Below the pieces are notes generated by a model, which worked only from the letters and a program-made list of their open reading frames with translations, was not told where the DNA came from and did no database searches. A DNA stretch of 64,000 bases from Phaeotremella fagi (taxonomy: Eukaryota > Basidiomycota > Tremellomycetes > Tremellales > Phaeotremellaceae): assembly GCA_001599715.1 (NCBI GenBank), contig BCHU01000005.1, positions 248,001 through 312,000 on the forward strand, written 5' to 3'. The position numbers and the translations under genes are program-made. Positions 33,394 to 44,735 of this stretch are shown here, one piece after another (positions within the stretch are counted from its first letter, which is position 1; each line of letters starts with the position of its first letter).

Positions 33394-34014
33394 TCATCCC
33401 TCAACGTCGAACGAATCCAAAATAAATGACAGATTCAGATTTCTGCTATCGACCCGTATTCTCTGGTATGTATCCTTTAACTCCTCCTGCAATTTTTCTC
33501 GTCTGAGTCTCTCCTCTTTAACCCAAGCTTTAACAGACTCCATTGGATAATTCTCCTCACAATAATCCGCATGAAGAACACTGAAATGTGGAGCGTTCTT
33601 GTTCAAAGAATTAATGAACTCTTGATTGATGCTGGACCAAGAAGGATCGTTGGCCCATTTCTTGATTACATTCGGAAGGTAATCTGCGAAGCTTGATGGC
33701 ATACCCCCGTAAAACTTTAAGGAATAGGGAACCTCTTGGGTTTGGTTGACCTCTTTGTTCTGGTTGAAAAGATATCCTTCTGTTGCCGGTTTGTGCTCGT
33801 AGGAATATGGCGTTGTTTGAAGTTGGAACGAGAGTGTTGAATCTTTAAATTTGAATGTTGTGATCGTACACAACTCGAGTCTAGAATGGCAAGATCATCA
33901 AGTAAAACTCAACATTGAGAAAAGATCAACTCACTTTTCTCTAATTGTGCTTCTCGCACATTTCCACCCGTCTCTGTTGATAGCAGCCAAATCTTTGCTG
34001 TGCCGAGTAGACAT
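33394..34014 (-). CDS. Family 1 member F: unknown protein
   Basis: ATG at 34012-34014 (MSTRHSKDLAAINRDGWKC). Exon 1 ends after about 26 residues with a GTGAGT donor in phase 2, and exon 2 reads KLELCTITTFKFKDSTLSFQ. Family landmarks are SFADYLPNVIKKWANDPSW and FSVLHADYCEENYP (the H-x-x-x-C signature). It ends in a charged helix (EERLRREKLQEELKD) and FILDSFDVEG with a stop at 33394-33396. It is about 185 residues, with no signal peptide or membrane segment. The VLHADYC block groups it with member G rather than A to E, so the minus-strand pair is a separate branch. Unknown role. Confidence 0.75.
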
Positions 34015-34160
34015 ACTGTAGTTATATATGTTTGTATTTTATGTTAAGGTTGAAAAACAAAGATTCAAATGAAATTCTGCTGGAGAACCAAAAGTGCAAG
34101 AGGAAGAATGATGAAGGAAAAGTTAGAAAAGAGAGATCCCCCCCAAAACTCTTGAAATCA

Positions 34161-34373
34161 GTATACCAAAAAGCTGGCCTTCTGTGTGGAGCAGAGCGGC
34201 AATGAAGAGATCTCCTTGATACTCGGAAAACCTTTCTTCGTCTCTGACATGTCGGGTCTTCTGTGTGGTGTGTGGAGCAGAGCGCAGAATACCGATGAAG
34301 GGATCTCTTTGATACTCGGAATACCTTTCATTGTCTCGTGAAAAGAAGTACCTAGTGTAGTGATCACAGATTG
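34161..34373 (-). promoter_or_regulatory. Promoter of member F with two tandem module copies
   Basis: A GTATACC box (TATA-like on the minus strand) at 34161 lies about 147 bp from the ATG. Upstream are two copies of a module of about 70-85 bp, at 34176-34244 and 34255-34338. Each has CTTCTGTGTGG, GGAGCAGAGCG, ATGAAG-[AG]-GATCTC and GATACTCGGAA. The same arrangement precedes member G. Confidence 0.6.
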
Positions 34374-34671
34374 ATAATATCCGTTCGAGGACAGCGGTAC
34401 AGCGAAGTACAAGTACAGGACTGTATGTATTTGTGACAAAAGTTGCTCGTACAGTCTTGTACAGTGGCAGAAGTATGACCTCTGAACACTTCCATCCATT
34501 CTGAACAATATATATATCTACATCGCAAAACTAGTTTTCCAAGTACATACCACAACCACCATCATCAGAATCAAATCATACTATCCCACCATCTTAATAC
34601 AAGCCCAAATCCCTTAAGTGTCCTTTCTGTTCCTTCTCCTCCTCCCCCTCCTCCTCCTTCTCCTCTTCTTC
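34374..34671. other. Intergenic stretch between promoter F and the 3' end of member G
   Basis: 298 bp without a gene. Contains TATATATATC near 34508 and a run of C, T and TCC units (34622-34671) directly beside the member G stop codon. The minus-strand frames at 34158-34555 have no support. Confidence 0.4.
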
Positions 34672-35179
34672 TTATAAAAATCCCATGGCTTTTTCTAACC
34701 CAATATCAACAGAATCTGGCCAGTACTTATCCCCACAGGATTCAGCATGTAAAATACTGAAGTTTGAGGTGTTCTCCATGAGAGAATCAATAGTCGTGTG
34801 ATTTACAAATTTACGATCTAGATCTCTGCCGTATCTCATGGTAGACTCTTGGAGGGCGGTCTTGAAGCTGGATGGTTGACCAAGGATATTTATGGAGCTG
34901 AATATTTGACCAAGGGTGTTCATGAAGCTCCATGGTTGACCGCTGTCAGACTTTGAGGCACCGACGGTGGACTTTATATGGAAGGTGAATGGGTAGTTAC
35001 TAAAGACGGTGGTGGTATGCTCTTTGAGACTAGGACACACAAATCAGTAAGTAAAAATCACTCCATACTGAATACAGGTCAACCTACTTTTCTTCGAACA
35101 ATGTTGTCTCAACGCTTGTCTTGTGGCTCCATCCTGCTTTTTTGATAGCTTCCAAAGCGTTGTTGTATTCAGTAGACAT
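34672..35179 (-). CDS. Family 1 member G: unknown protein
   Basis: ATG at 35177-35179 (MSTEYNNALEAIKKAGW). Exon 1 ends after about 30 residues with GTAGGT in phase 2, and exon 2 begins NLKEHTTTVFSNYPFTFHIK. It contains a short internal repeat of the type GQ-[PI]-[WF]-S (GQPWSFMNTL, GQIFSSINIL, GQPSSFKTAL) not seen in the other members. The family signature FSILHAESCGDKYWP is intact. It ends AMGFL at 34672-34674, shortly after the signature, so it lacks the charged C-terminal helix of member F. A TC-rich run (34622-34671) abuts the stop codon. Unknown function. Confidence 0.72.
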
Positions 35180-35307
35180 TATATCTGTGTGTGTTTATGT
35201 TGAGTTTAGAAAAAGTTGAGTCGTTGGTAATTGAGTGGCAAATTCAAAATGGAAGAGGAAGAATGAAGAAAGAGGAAGAGAAAAACCCCCCAAAGCTCAC
35301 AAAATAA

Positions 35308-35493
35308 GTATACCAAAGCGCTGGTCTTCTGTGTGGAGCAGAGTGTACTTACAGTAGAGTACCAATGAAGGGATCTCCTTGATATTAGAAAACCTTTCTT
35401 CGTCTGTTACACGTTTGGTCTTCTGTGTGGAGCAGAGTGTATAATACCGATGAAAGGATCTTCTTCACTTTCAAAAGACTTTCCTATTCATCT
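35308..35493 (-). promoter_or_regulatory. Promoter of member G with two tandem module copies
   Basis: GTATACCAAA at 35308, about 129 bp from the ATG, is followed upstream by modules at 35322-35405 and 35417-35493. Each has GGTCTTCTGTGTGGAGCAGA and ATGAA-[AG]-GGATCT. The sequence between the ATG and the box (CCCCCCAAAGCTCAC) also resembles the member F leader. Confidence 0.6.
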
Positions 35494-36014
35494 GTGCCCC
35501 TTCTTTATTGGAGCAAATTGCGAACAGGACCATGAATGGATCACCTTGAAGATTCGGGATGAGTCATCTTAAAATGACGACCTGCAGAATTCCAGACTCA
35601 AGAAATTCACTACGGCGACAGGTAGTACGGTATACTGTAGTCCGACTATTTGAACTGACTTTGGTATCATCATTCTCACTGCACGGGAAAGTGTACTAGA
35701 AAACGAGTTGCATGGTGTGATACAGTAATAGTATGAAATAGTAATGATGAAATCGGAAAGAGGTGTTGAGTTCGACATTAGAATGAAAGCGATTTCGGGA
35801 TACAGCAGTAAGTAAACGACTTTGGTGAGAGTTCTGAATATTGCATTGGAAGGAAGTAGAGATTTTGTGTTAGAATCTATCAGAAGTTGTTAAAGGGAAT
35901 GAGAAAAGAAAAAATGTAGAGTTAACAGAAGATGAAATATCCCCGGGAAAGTGGAATTTTTGTTAATCTTGATATCTTCATGGTTCTTGTAGAGTGGAGA
36001 GTCGATGTAGCACG
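35494..36014. other. Intergenic region before the CTF18-neighbour gene
   Basis: 521 bp. Apart from the end of the member G promoter repeats I see no gene or repeat. ORFs at 35569-35778 and 35890-36114 (minus) have no support; the latter overlaps the last exon of the gene ending at 36015 in another frame. Confidence 0.4.
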
Positions 36015-37305
36015 TTAAATCTTCAACATTCGTTTGGCTAACGATGATAATTCCCTGGAATCGAATTCGACCTAGATAGAAGTACACAATATAAGCTTGT
36101 CGCAATACCCTCAACCCTTCAACCCAAACACATACCTCGATTTTCCTTTCATATTCAATGACCTTTTTATCAGAGATGACTTGGAATTTCTTGCAGGCCT
36201 TGAGAGAATTCTCTGGACGTGATTTGACTGTACAACCGTTCGTTAGTCTCGTCGCATGATGTAAGAGATAACTGACAAGTCTCTTTCAATTCTTTGTGTA
36301 AAAACTCTATTCGGGGTGCGGCGACGTTGTGGGTTAAACCTTTGAAAAGTGGTTCAAAGTTTTGAATAAGAGTCTACAATGTCCGATATGCATCAGTGAT
36401 TTGAACTTGTTTGTACGCAGAAAGATTGACGTCAAACATACGTTGTCGTTCAAATATTTCTTATCAATCCCTGCACACGCCTTTTCCAACGCTATAAAGT
36501 CATCTTCCAATGCTTTGAGGTATTGATTGATGGCCTTCTCTCTAATATACTGATCAGCTGAGTTGGTGTTAGATTTCTACAAGGTCAACCCACTTCGATT
36601 CGCGGTCCATCCCATGTTTCTTCAAAACCTTCTCAACGTTACAATCATCGCTTGACAGGATTCTCGTAATTTCCTTGACTTCAGGTGAAACGCGAGATTT
36701 GTTCTTGACTAAACAGAATGAAAACACCGATCAGTCATAGTCTGAGAACAGAGGAGAGCATACCTTTTAGCTCATTGTCGAATCTTTGTCTGGCGTCTTG
36801 AACATGTCTAATGAACGTCAGCTGGTGATCAGGGTTGAATGATAAACCGAACCACAAGAAGGTATATTCACTTTTCAAATCTGACAACCTGACTAGCCTC
36901 CATTTTATCAAAAGAATCTTCACCAAACGCGTCTTCAGGTTCAACAATAGAAGTCAGAGATTGATCCATAACCTCTTCAGATTGGTTTCGAATTTGACGA
37001 GAACGATTTGATTTTGAAGTAGTGCTAGTTTTACGTGGGGATTTCTTGGTAGGTTTCCCATATTCTGATCCGGAGTCTTCTTCTACTTCTTCTTCTTGAG
37101 GTTTACGAGAGGTTCTGATAGGTTCAGATTGTCTTGAGTTGCGTCGTTGGGGTTTGGGGAATTGCTTGTCGTCTTTGAGGACCATGTAAGCTGGAGCTGA
37201 CTTTCTGGGTTGTTTTTTAGGAGTTGATCCTGAATATGTTTCTGTGAGTTTTAGATCAACATGGTCATCTTTTTGGGTAGAGATTGAGATGTGCTTACTG
37301 GCCAT
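36015..37305 (-). CDS. Unknown basic, probably nuclear protein, divergent from CTF18
   Basis: Minus-strand gene with about six short exons. The ATG at 37303-37305 opens MASKHISIST, or MAKTYSGSTPKKQPRKS if an in-frame 57-nt intron with a GTAAGC donor is removed. The first 140 residues are basic and Ser/Pro-rich, with AT-hook or NLS-like runs (KKQPRKS, KKSPRKTSTTSKSNRSRQIR). Later exons are helical and charged: HVQDARQRFDNELK, VSPEVKEITRILSSDDCNVE, EKAINQYLKALEDDFIALEK, FEPLFKGLTHNVAAPRIEFL, and the end SSLAKRMLKI with a stop at 36015-36017. The layout (basic tail then coiled coil) suits a chromatin or kinetochore component, but no family can be named. It shares a 220-bp divergent promoter with CTF18, so co-expression in S phase is plausible. 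Confidence 0.6.
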
Positions 37306-37525
37306 TGCGTTGTTTGTCTATGATGGATGATGAGAATTGTTCGATGTAAGTTGAAGTTGAAAGTCGAAAGAGATAATCCTTGTATGAACTTCGGTGGCAA
37401 ATTGTTTGTTGGTGCGTGCCTTAAATCCTTCATCCAACAAGTCAGTCGCGACGCGTTAGAAAAAGTTGACGTTGGAATACATCTACATATCTTGAATTTC
37501 AATAGACATCATCACCATCTTCAAG
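37306..37525. promoter_or_regulatory. Compact bidirectional promoter of CTF18 and its neighbour
   Basis: Only 220 bp separate the two ATGs. GACGCGTTA (37450) contains ACGCGT, the MluI cell-cycle box core bound by MBF in yeast and common before S-phase genes. I infer cell-cycle control of both genes from it; the motif alone is suggestive. Confidence 0.45.
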
Positions 37526-40500
37526 ATGTCAACAGCGACTCAAAGACCGATATTCGAACCAACAGATCTCTTAGGTTTCGGTCCTCTACCTACGTCATCC
37601 AATAACAGAAGATCAACGGACATGGACATGGCGATGGACTTGGATGGGATGGATTCACCACCACCTGATTTTGATGAAGAACCGTCAGATCTCGAAGATG
37701 AGATGGACGCACTAAGAGAAATTGAGGAACAGGATTTGTTATCTTCGATAAAACCCAAACCGACTTTCGAACCCAATCATCTCCTTGATTTCCCAATCGC
37801 TTCCTGTACGTTCAAAACTAACCACACTCAACAGAAACTTACTAAATTTATCCTTAGCATCAAGAATCGAACTCACACCACCACCCGAGATATTCGAGTT
37901 TCCTCCTATAACGTTCTCAGAGAAATGTGATTTACCACCTTTAAACGCTGAAACTTCTTCTGGAAAGAGTGTCTCTTTTAAACGAAGATTGAAACCAAAA
38001 ATTCAGGATTCCGTAAGTTATTTCTCATTTCTGTTTTAATTGTCTTCTCCTTTTCTTTTGTTGGGTTAATTGGAATCGCTCATTAAATATATGTATTATA
38101 GGTCAATAATTCCGGTTCAACTTCCAATTTACTCGATATACCACTACATAAACTTCTAGCTGAAGTTGATGAATTGAAATCACAACAGAAAGCTATTCAG
38201 TACGTCTGAAAAGCGTTGACAATCCTAACTTATTATCAGGTTGCAAAGGAAATATGATTCAGAAAATCAGAAATCAAACGGCAAATCACATCAGAAGACT
38301 ACCATGTGGGTAGACAAATATCGACCCAAGAAATTCTCAGATCTTTTAGGTGAAGATGTGAGTTGCTTGATTGGAACCTTATACCTTTGGACAACAACTG
38401 ACCACAATATCTTAGAGGGTACATAGGGAAGTTATGACTTGGTTGAAAGAATGGGATAAATGCGTTTTCAAAAGGGTTGTTCCTGGTGCTAAGAAACGAC
38501 AGTTTGATCAAGGGGAGAATGTCTATGTGGGTTATCATATCCTACTTCATATCGTTACTAACAACGCTGTCCTGAAGATTGATCATCTAGGTCGACCAAG
38601 AGAACGTGTAAGTCATCATACCCAATCACTTCGATATTGATCACTGATCTTTCAACTCCAGGTGCTCCTTCTTTCCGGTCCACCTGGATACGGGAAAACA
38701 ACTTTGGCACATATAGTAGCTCGTCACGCTGGTTATCGAACTCTTGAGATCAATGCCTCGGATGATAGATCAGCTGCGACTGTGACTACAAGAATTAAAA
38801 ATGCTATAGATACTGGGACAGGTTTGGCTTCAGACGGTAAACCGACTTGTGTAGTTATTGATGAAATTGATGGTGCTAGCGGAGGCGGTGACACGGTATG
38901 TCGTTTTATCTTGACTAAAGCTGATTAGTGTAGAGTTTCGTTAGAAGTTTGATTAAATTGATTCAAGATGTTCCTGCAAGAAAGAAAAGTGAGTTTTGAT
39001 TACGAGAAGGTATTGATTCGGTATAGGTAACACCCCCGCGAAACCTTTACGCAGACCTATCATCTGTATCTGTAACGATCTGTAAGTGGATAGTTAAAAA
39101 TGTATATCAGCTTTCCTCTGATCGATTTATCAGCTATACCCCAGCTTTGAGACCTTTACGTCCTTTTGCTCGGATTATACGTTTCAGGAAACCTCAATCC
39201 CAATTCTTGGTCAAACGATTACGCGATATCTGTGATCGTGAAACTCTCTCTGCCGATCATAGGGTTTTGACGAACCTTGTTGAAATGACTAGTGGGGATG
39301 TTAGAAGTTGTCTGAATACTTTACAGGTATGTTGATTTGACCAAATCTTTTGATCCGATATTCATTGCCATTAGTTCATCAAATCGAGATCTTCAACGGT
39401 CACCGAAGAAGCCATCAAATCGTCTTCTGTCGGACTGAAAGATTCTGGGACTTCACTTCAATCCGTATGGAATAACCTTTTCATACCAATAGCAGCCAAA
39501 CAAAGACGTAAACAAGCAGCGATAGATGACGGAAGGTATGTTAACCGACTATCATTCGAAATCCAAGCTTGTGGAGATTACGATAAAGTCGTCATGGGTT
39601 TATTCGAACATTACACGAATCTGAAACCACTCGATACTTCTCTGAACAATATTTGTTTGTTGCATGATAGGTGGTTAGGTTATTTCGATCGGTTATCAAC
39701 AAAAGTTAATGAGGGGATGGAATGGGAGTTGATGAGTTATTTGCCTTACGCTCTGGTCCCTTGGTATAGTCATTTCGCTGCTCCAGCGAATAACGCTAGA
39801 CCTACTGAATGGCCCAAGGCTGATTACGAGGTAAGAATCAAGATTCAAAGCGTTATACTGATGAATCCAGTCATATCAAGCTCGAACAGTGAATGAAGAA
39901 ATCACGACAGCCCTGAAATCAACGATCCCACCGGTCCTACACTCACTGTTCTCACCAACAACGATTCTAACAGAGTTGATCCCATTGCTGATGAGAATCA
40001 TCTCACCACCTTTGAAACCCGTTAACGCGAATATCGTTAAATCAGGTGAAAAAGTTGTTTTGGGTAGATTGGTAGATATCATGATTGGATTGGGGATGAA
40101 GTTTTGGTCGGAAAAGAGTGAAGATGGTCAACCGATGATGAGACTTGAGCCGTGGGTTTCCTTTTCTTGATTCTGTTGTGTAAATTTTTGCTGAGTGAGT
40201 CGTGAAGACCTATTGACGTTTTCGTTCATTATGATGGGAAACGGGCTGGGGATATTGCTGCTTCCAGATTCGCTATTAGACAATTAGTTGCTCAAGCTGT
40301 AGGTTCCCATATTTTTGGGGGCGAAAGGGGAAAACTGAACTTTCTACAGATGGACGCAGAAATCGCTCGTAGAAGAGGTACAGCAGGTGCAGCAGTTACA
40401 GATGGTGCGACATCTTTAGCTGGAATGTATGGTCTTGTCAAGTGAGTGAATTAATTTCGTGGGATACCACATGTGTGTTGATGTATGCTGATGTCTCACT

Positions 40501-40863
40501 TTCAATTTAGGAAGGGAACAAACGGTGTTGCTAATGTCGAAGATGCTGTTCGAGTGAGTATAAACTATAGAAATCACACCGAGTCAATTGAAGATCTAAT
40601 CACATGTAGCCTGCACTGGATTTCTTTGGTCGTTTGAAAACAATTACTCCCGTTAACCCAACAACAGAAACTGGCGATGAGGAAGGTATGTTCAATTTTC
40701 GGTTCCCAGTAAATACGAATCGTATATTGATCTGGAATTTGTCTTTGTCTCTTTCACAGTTTCAGTTGAGCCTGTCATCAAAAGATTTAGGGCTGTGTAC
40801 AAATTCAACGAAGGTTCCAGTAGTGCTGTTAGACAGAATATCAAAATGTCAACTTTGATGTAA
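37526..40863 (+). CDS. CTF18: CTF18, large subunit of the alternative replication clamp loader
   Basis: ATG 37526 (MSTATQRPIFEP). About 170 acidic N-terminal residues (DLEDEMDALREIEEQ) precede MWVDKYRPKKFSDLLGED, the RFC box II motif. The AAA+ core has Walker A LLLSGPPGYGKTTLAHIVA, TLEINASDDRS, Walker B VVIDEIDGAS and the sensor IICICNDLY. Then RPFARIIRFRKPQSQFLVKR and MTSGDVRSCLNTLQ follow. Later exons give the collar domain, with YALVPWYSHFAAPANNARPT and DYEVR near 39730-39830. The C-terminus reads VEPVIKRFRAVYKFNEGSSS and ends KMSTLM with a stop at 40861-40863. CTF18-RFC loads PCNA and supports sister-chromatid cohesion and checkpoint signalling. About a dozen introns. A small hydrophilic extra segment lies between the AAA+ box and Walker A. 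Confidence 0.93.
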
Positions 40864-42755
40864 TGGAGGACGTTAAACGAAACTACACTATGTCATCATC
40901 GTTATCGAATGTTTTGGTTTGGTCGTCCGACCAGGACGGAGATTATGGCTTTTTTGACATTCATTATCTTTGTATCTCGTCTACTTATCTATGAATGATG
41001 AAATGAAAATGATGCAAGCGGCGCCCACCGCATTAATCGTTGGAGCGTATCTGTACGGGAATTTTCGCCGTTTTTTCTTGGAGTAGGTCATTGATTCAAA
41101 TTTTCTTTTCCACGGTAAAGTTTCGTGCGTGTCTACGTAAGTGGGTTGTAACTCGAGTAATGAGTTAATTTTGATTTGGACATTTTGGTTGACGTTTGTT
41201 GCTGTGCACCAAGAAACTTTTGAGTGCGTCAGTACTACGTTGTATGGTGAATAACGAATCAATTCGCCACGAACAACTAGACAGGGTTAGAAATTACTTG
41301 ATCGGGATGAAATTGCTTTAAAACCAGGAACCTAAATTCCATTTTAAACAAATCCTCTCGAGTCCTTACGCCCTCGTCCCTGAATTATTACCCCTTAAAG
41401 GGAAACCAATGGAGATTTGTCGTTGTATATCCAAAGGCAATGCCACTGAGCCTTGGTAGTATTATTGGTTACGTTGCTGGTTACCCTTTCCCTTCCCTTC
41501 CCCAACCCCTTTTCAAATCCTCCATACAGTATATAACCAAAAACCTGACCTCCTTCTTTTCCTTTTTCTCTTCACCCACACAAAGTTGACATTTAGAAGT
41601 TCATACACTTCTTCAATTTCTCTTTCCTTCACCACCCCCCCCGACTCTCATCCCTAGCTCGTGATTTTGGATAACGCCTGCTTTGTAAGTTTGGATGGTA
41701 CTTTGGTTTTATGGGTTCTTTTTTCGGTTTGGATTTGATTGAGGGGAAGGGGGAGACGTATTGGATGGATTGTCGAGTTTATTTGGAGTTTTGATGATGA
41801 TTCTTGTTCGACTTCTTCGTCCTTTACCTCTGATTACTATCGCCCAAAGGTGCTGTGGTCTTGGATTGGAGATTGGATTGGATTTGATTGGGGTTTCAAT
41901 GGTGATTACCAATCTTGGTCGAAGAAAGAGACGCGGGAGATATCGCCATCATACCAAAGGGATCACATCTTCTCTATCTCTTCTCCTTCCATGAACACGC
42001 TTCCAGTCATTCTTATAACCTACCCTTCCCATCTTCATCTCATCGAGATACCCCTTAACAACCCCTACTTGATTTGTATCATCGTTGGTCGTTGATTCTA
42101 TCCATGTCCCCACTTCTATCGTATCACTTGACTACCCGTTTTTTTCGTGTGGCACTTTAGTTTCTCGCGATTTGATTCGCTGAGCTTGGATTGGATGAAT
42201 GAATGAATTGATTTCATTTATTCTATCGATCTCTTCATCTTTCTTCTATCATCATCATTCTATCTTCAGTATCCTTACTTACATATCTCAACAGAGCTCG
42301 CGACCCATTCCGGCAAATTCCCTCTCAACTATAAACCAACAACTCAATCAATACCAACAACAAACAAACAGTTCTCTACATTCAGATCAAAGAATTTTTT
42401 TTTCTTTTCCATAGCTCAGAAGTATCAATCCGCATCAATTCAACCAAATCTTTTATATCTGATTCGTCTTTCTGTTCTCGAAAGACGTTTCTTCAAACTG
42501 GGGTATTAAACCTATCCCATCAACCTACCGACTTCCTTGTGCACGTTTTGAGACCAGTCTCGCGGCACCTCTCTCTTCCTAAATAAACTCAAATCAAATC
42601 AACTACTTTTTCAACAACCGTTCAATCCCCTGCTATCAAATATCTATCAGTATCCTGTATCCAAACTTTATATCATACTACGGTCACAACATCAACAACA
42701 ACGAAAAAAGGAATAATATCATAAACTTTATCAATTAACGAAAAGCTTATTCATC
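40864..42755. promoter_or_regulatory. 1.9-kb promoter and long spliced leader of the bHLH gene
   Basis: The left 650 bp is CTF18 3' sequence and promoter DNA. A TATA box (TATATAA, 41530-41536) sits about 1.2 kb before the ATG, followed by a pyrimidine-rich leader. GTAAGT at 41685 and an acceptor ACAG at 42293-42294 (or CAG at 42266-42268) define a probable intron of about 580-610 nt inside the leader. The small frames at 40981, 41739 and 42199 are not supported as genes. Confidence 0.55.
41530..41536 (+). promoter_or_regulatory. TATA box of the bHLH gene
   Basis: TATATAA within CAGTATATAACC, followed 30-100 bp later by a CT-rich stretch typical of a fungal transcription start. No coding region intervenes between it and the ATG at 42756. 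Confidence 0.55.
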
Positions 42756-44295
42756 ATGACTACTGTTTCATCTTTATCTGGTTCACCAGCCTCGATTAAA
42801 AATGAAGAATACTCTTCACCTCCTAAATCGGTTTCCATCTCTACCGCCAATCCTAAAGCTACCAAACCCAAGTCGAGAAAACGCGTCAACACCGCTGAAA
42901 AGCGTCATCAACATAACGCTATCGAGCGTCAAAGACGTGAAACTCTTAATGGAAAGTTCTTGTCTTTGGCTAGACTCCTTCCATCATTGGCTTCACATCG
43001 TCGACCATCAAAATCAGCCATCGTCAACGGTTCAATCGCTCATTTGACTCATCAAAGAAATCAACGTTTACTCGCTTCACAACTTCTTCGTCAAGTCTGT
43101 GCAGAACGTGATGAACTTTTTGCTGAAGTTAACGAATGGCGTAAAGCTTCTGGTTACGGTGCCAAAGAAGGTGGTTCAGCTTGGACCAAAGAAATGGACG
43201 AAATCGCTAAAGTCGAACAAGAAACTTTTGGTAATTTCGCTTCTGTCGGTGGCGAAAACGGTGATGACGAAGATTCACAAAACACCCAAGAAAACGATAA
43301 CGACGATGAAGAGAGTAACGGAGCTGAAATGAATATTGAAAGAGCTTCAGCTTTAGCTGGTTCATTCCACGGTTTAATCACTCCACGCTCATCGACTGAT
43401 GTTGACGCCATGTCTAACGTTAACGCTCTTTACGGTAATGCCCAAAATCAAGCTCCAACTCAACATACCCAACGACCAATCAGTCAAAACGGTTCAGGTT
43501 CAACTTGGTCTTCAGACTTCATTTTCGGTGTAACCAACCAATCAAGTGCTGTTTCAGCTGCTGTACCGTTCAACGCTTTCATGTCAGATTCGTTGTCTGG
43601 TGATCTTTCTTCATCTGATTCACCACTTTCGTTCCATGGTTCAACTGGTCCACAACCAACAGCTACTGTTTTAACTCCACCAACTTCAGCCGATCTTTTG
43701 TACGGAAACCACACTCCTTCACCAAGATCTTCGAACGGCGTTGATGAAATCAAAGTAGCTCCTGTTCATGCCCAAGCCCAACCTCAATGGACTGCTCAAC
43801 AGATGCTTTACCTTCAACATCAAGTTCAACAACAGAACCTTCAACGTCAACAACAACAGATCGTTGCAGCTTCTTTCTTACCCACCGGAAACGCTTACAC
43901 GGGTTACAACGTTGGTCAACACAACAGCAATACCAACGGTGCAACCGATGCCTTCACTCAATCATTGATAGCATCAATGTTTCCTCAGCAACGTGATTTG
44001 AACGATTTAGCTGGTCAAGCTATGAACATGGGAATGTCATCTGAGCAAGTTAACCAATGGCGTCCAATCGCTTTAGGCGGTTTGATCCAACATGGTAACC
44101 AATCTAGACAACAATTCGCTGGTATCGATCAACCTTCAATGGCAGATCTCAAGGTCAGTCCGAACTTCACCTTAAGACAATTTTAATCGTATACTGATAC
44201 TCAACCTTCAGAACGCCGTTCGTCATGGTATGGGACTCGGTATGGGAATTGCATCAGTCTGGCCAGAGAACCAACACACTGTCGAAGGTTTCTAA
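42756..44295 (+). CDS. bHLH transcription factor (E-box type), 493 residues
   Basis: One long exon (42756-44153) and a short last exon (44212-44295). Residues about 48-112 form the bHLH. The basic region is KRHQHNAIERQRR, with His53, Glu57 and Arg61 in the H-E-R positions that bind CACGTG. Helix 1 is LNGKFLSLARLLPSL and helix 2 starts at KSAIVNGSIAHL. A predicted helical extension (LLRQVCAERDELFAEVNEWR) follows. An acidic linker comes next (DDEDSQNTQENDNDDEES), then Ser/Pro-rich and Gln-rich segments (QHQVQQQNLQRQQQQ) typical of activation domains. The last exon encodes NAVRHGMGLGMGIASVWPEN. Without the splice the ORF would stop at 44186, but a GTCAGT donor and CTTCAG acceptor support the extended end. 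Similar bHLH factors exist in Cryptococcus; I cannot name the orthologue. Confidence 0.85.
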
Positions 44296-44735
44296 ATAGT
44301 TGTATCCACCATCTTTCTACAGTTGTCTGAATAATCCTCCTTCAAGTTATATATATATATCTCATTCCTTCTTACTTCCAATTGTTGATAAAGACCTTAC
44401 CCTAGTTGTGTTTATTTAGTCGGATATCGGAATCGGATTTTTCTTATTTTTTTCTTAGCTCGGATTATATGGAATTTATTTAGTTGATTTTTTCATTTTT
44501 GTTTACTTCTTTTCTTTCGTACCTCTTTCCCTTTTCCTTCCCAAATTATTTGGTTGTAATTCCTCGCTCTATGCAGACACTTCTCTATGATTCGTAGTGC
44601 TTGAAGAAAGCACAAAACCGTAAGGACGAGTCAAAAGACAAAAGTGGCACATATGGGAAGAAAATACATGGTGGCATTGGTACCGTACCAGCAAAGACAA
44701 ACTGTCAACTGCGAACAACCTCGTTCCAACACCAA
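44296..44735. other. 3' region between the bHLH gene and family 3 member 1
   Basis: 440 bp between two convergent ends. It has TATATATATATA near 44347 and T-rich stretches. No gene is supported; the frame at 44601-44897 is a shadow of the downstream minus-strand gene. Confidence 0.45.

Noticed and set aside
43154..43753. Two antisense open frames within the bHLH gene
   Set aside because: They are shadows produced by codon bias in the sense strand.
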